6,152 nucleotides of DNA from contig JAITVF010000174.1 of the NCBI GenBank assembly GCA_031285945.1, forward strand, positions 1-6,152. Reading direction: 5' to 3'. Shown here one piece after another: positions 4,399-6,152 of the stretch. The translations under genes and the position numbers were made by a program. Position 1 is the stretch's first letter; every line of letters starts with the position of its first letter. The stretch is from Oscillospiraceae bacterium (GTDB lineage Bacteria; Bacillota; Clostridia; Oscillospirales; Ruminococcaceae). The notes beneath the pieces were generated by a model, which saw only the letters and a list, made by a program, of their open reading frames with translations, was not told the origin of the DNA and ran no database searches.

Positions 4399-6152
4399 GT
4401 GGATAACCTCAACAAGCTCAAGCCGGCGCTTTTTGGGCGCTACTACGACAAGCAGTCGGTTCTCAACTATATATTTGAACTCAACAACAACGCCAAGGCC
4501 GTGCAGGAACGGCTTTCGGCCCAGTTTGATGATCTTGGCGCCGCCCGCGAAAAGCTCACCGAAGCTATCCGGGAGCTCGAGCAGAAGCTGAGCGATTCCG
4601 AAAAGGCGCGCGGAAGCCTGGGCGAGGAGCTTAAGGGAGAGCGGGTCAAAAACGGCGAGATGAGCAAAATGCTCGAGGCCCTAAATTCCGAAATAGAGCG
4701 CCAGAATAAAATCATAGCCCAAAAGACGTCCGAGCTCTCGAGAGTGGACGAAATCAGGGCGGAGCTTGATGAAAAACGGGCCGAGCTTGCCGGCAAGAAC
4801 AAAATTATTGAAGAAAAGATGGCGCAGGCAGCCGAGGCCGCGGATATACGCCTCGAGCTGGAGAAGGCAAGAGCACTTCTTGAGGAGCAGGGCGAGGAGC
4901 TTGTACGCGTCAGGGAAGCGGTGCGGGAGGAAGTCCCGTCCGCCGAGGCGGAGGCCCTTCGCGCCGAACTGGGCGAAAGAGAGCTCGAGCTTATGGGCCT
5001 GCGCGAGGAGCTTGACCTGTTGCGGGCCGCCAGGGAAGAGGAAGGGGGGCTTACCCCCGCCGAGGTAGAAGGCCTGCGCCAGGAGCTCGAGGAAGAGCGG
5101 ACCGAGGTCAGGCGCCGCAAATCTGAAATTGAGCGCTACCGCAAGGAGCTGGCGGAAAGAGACAGTCAGCTTAACGATGGCGCCGGTCTGAGAGAGGCCG
5201 AGGCGCTCCGCCGCGAAATCGAGCGGCTACGGGGCGAAACCGACCGCCTTAAGCGCAAGCTCACCGGCAGAGAGGCCGAGATCGCCCACCTGCGCGGCCG
5301 GGACGAGGAAGCCGAGCGCGCTTCCCGGTATGTAAACGAGCTCATCCTCCAGGCTAAGGAGGACGCCGAAAGGATAATCGGCGAGGCTAATATTATGGCC
5401 CGTCAGGCCGCCGTTGAGGTCACCCGCTCCCTCGACGGGGTATGCGACCAGTTTTCCCGCTTCCGCCGGGAAATGAGAGATCTGGAGGAAAAAACAGGCG
5501 AGGCCATAGCCCGGGTCAGGCAGACAATCTCCTCCACAGACGAGGCGGCCCCGGGGAGCGAGAGCGGGCTGCGCGGCTTTTACCGGCCGCCGGCACAGTC
5601 CCGCCGCGGTCCCTTCGAGCCCCACTCGAACAGAGAACAGAGTTTTTTTCCGATCCCGCCGGCGAGGAACGGCGGAACAGCTTTCCGGACGGGGAAAACG
5701 ACGACAGCCCCTGAGCCCGCGTGGCTAAATACCCCGGCAGGCTTCCCCGGCGCAAGGTCCGCCCTGTCGGACCTCCGCTTTTACGAGGAGGACGAAAGGG
5801 CCGGCGGCGGCCGCTTCTCGTCTCCCCCCAGGCCGGCGGACGATGAGGGCGCCTTTTACGCCGAAGAGGACCGCCTCTATTACAGTACCCTGCCCCGCCG
5901 CCCCGCCCCCGCCGACAGGCGCCGCCGGGAAAAGATAATCCCCAAGGATTTCCTGAAGGGCGTATCCGAGCCCGATTTCGCGTCAGGCGGGTATTCGCCG
6001 GAAGCAGCGCCCTGGCAGGCCGAATGGGAAGAGAACGCCTTCGCGCGCGAAGCCCTGTCCGGCCCGGACTATGATGCCCCGCCCTTCTCTTGGGAGGAAG
6101 GCGAAACGGCCCCTGCCTGTTTTTCGGGGCCTGTCGTAGAAGAGATCCCGAC
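4399..6152 (+). CDS. Large coiled-coil protein with DivIVA-like segment and disordered tail (3' partial)
   Basis: The frame is open from GTG 4399 to the right edge (584 codons, no stop). Residues 1-30 form a possible folded head (LNKLKPALFGRYYDKQSVLNYIFELNNN). Residues ~30-310 are nearly continuous coiled coil, rich in Glu, Leu, Arg and Lys. Residues ~311-345 (VNELILQAKEDAERIIGEAN..ARQAA) closely resemble the DivIVA C-terminal helix and the 159-residue neighbour, and helix continues to about 376 (FRREMRDLEEKTGEAIARVRQT). After ~380 comes a disordered Pro/Arg/acidic tail with FYEEDE (461-466) and FYAEED (486-491). No signal peptide, membrane helix or catalytic motif is seen, so a cytoplasmic scaffold or cell-division/polarity role is a plausible guess only. 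The 5643-5711 stretch has base composition suggesting another frame. I do not recognise a named family for the whole protein. Confidence 0.85.
   Translation, partial: MDNLNKLKPALFGRYYDKQSVLNYIFELNNNAKAVQERLSAQFDDLGAAREKLTEAIRELEQKLSDSEKARGSLGEELKGERVKNGEMSKMLEALNSEIERQNKIIAQKTSELSRVDEIRAELDEKRAELAGKNKIIEEKMAQAAEAADIRLELEKARALLEEQGEELVRVREAVREEVPSAEAEALRAELGERELELMGLREELDLLRAAREEEGGLTPAEVEGLRQELEEERTEVRRRKSEIERYRKELAERDSQLNDGAGLREAEALRREIERLRGETDRLKRKLTGREAEIAHLRGRDEEAERASRYVNELILQAKEDAERIIGEANIMARQAAVEVTRSLDGVCDQFSRFRREMRDLEEKTGEAIARVRQTISSTDEAAPGSESGLRGFYRPPAQSRRGPFEPHSNREQSFFPIPPARNGGTAFRTGKTTTAPEPAWLNTPAGFPGARSALSDLRFYEEDERAGGGRFSSPPRPADDEGAFYAEEDRLYYSTLPRRPAPADRRRREKIIPKDFLKGVSEPDFASGGYSPEAAPWQAEWEENAFAREALSGPDYDAPPFSWEEGETAPACFSGPVVEEIP
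5643..5649 (+). other. Seven-T run forming an in-frame T_TTT_TTT slippery heptamer
   Basis: In the frame of the large coiled-coil gene the bases read AGT TTT TTT CCG (Ser415-Phe-Phe), so the T-run is phased exactly as a -1 slippery heptamer X_XXY_YYZ. A -1 shift here would add about 21 residues (acidic, beginning SDPAGEERR) and stop at TGA 5712-5714. No clear downstream pseudoknot or upstream Shine-Dalgarno stimulator was identified. It may be a real slippage site, a sequencing error or chance. Confidence 0.3.

Noticed and set aside
4346..4591. Plus-strand ATG frame of 81 codons overlapping the start of the coiled-coil gene
   Set aside because: Low-complexity Ser/Thr/Arg product out of frame with the long coding region. 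The GTG 4399 frame continues for 584 codons with clear coiled-coil signal.
4467..5120. 217-residue minus-strand open frame, almost all Ser/Arg/Leu/Ala
   Set aside because: It is the antisense of the GAG/CTC/GCG-rich coiled-coil codons. The Ser-run composition and lack of a ribosome site mark it as a shadow.

Overview
The window looks like a chromosomal stretch of a GC-rich, spore-forming, probably motile member of the Bacillota, most likely class Clostridia. The support is two small spore-coat type proteins, a CheV-type chemotaxis protein, Gram-positive Shine-Dalgarno sites (AGGAGGGG, GGGAGG), and an rsmD-coaD pair followed by a small coiled-coil gene, an order I recall from clostridial genomes. 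No phage, transposon, CRISPR array, tRNA or rRNA was seen.

Layout from left to right. Positions 2-562 (+) are the C-terminal end of a GLUG-repeat surface or secreted protein. Two adjacent perfect hairpins (565-597 and 599-631) separate it from a convergent minus-strand pair at 672-1138, which encodes two small CotF-like/ferritin-like spore-coat proteins that look translationally coupled. A 440-base divergent intergenic region (1139-1578) is AT-richer than its surroundings, holds several inverted repeats, and has no convincing gene. Positions 1579-2511 (+) encode a complete CheV (CheW domain plus response-regulator receiver) with its own strong hairpin terminator at 2513-2555. A near-consensus vegetative promoter (TTGACA-N17-CATAAT, 2736-2764) then starts what looks like one operon: rsmD (2803-3339), coaD (3364-3864), a 159-residue helical protein whose ATG overlaps the coaD stop (3861-4340), and a very long coiled-coil protein starting at GTG 4399 and running off the right edge.

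The rsmD and coaD products are housekeeping enzymes: 16S rRNA m2G966 methylation and coenzyme A synthesis. The two downstream genes encode helical proteins with DivIVA/ATP-synthase-b-like Ala/Glu/Lys segments and are the least understood part of the window. The large one has a coiled coil of roughly 275 residues, a DivIVA-like segment, and a disordered Pro/acidic/Arg tail. That tail contains an in-frame T_TTT_TTT heptamer, after which the composition suggests a local change of reading frame. This is the best candidate for something undescribed, but nothing here proves a new system.
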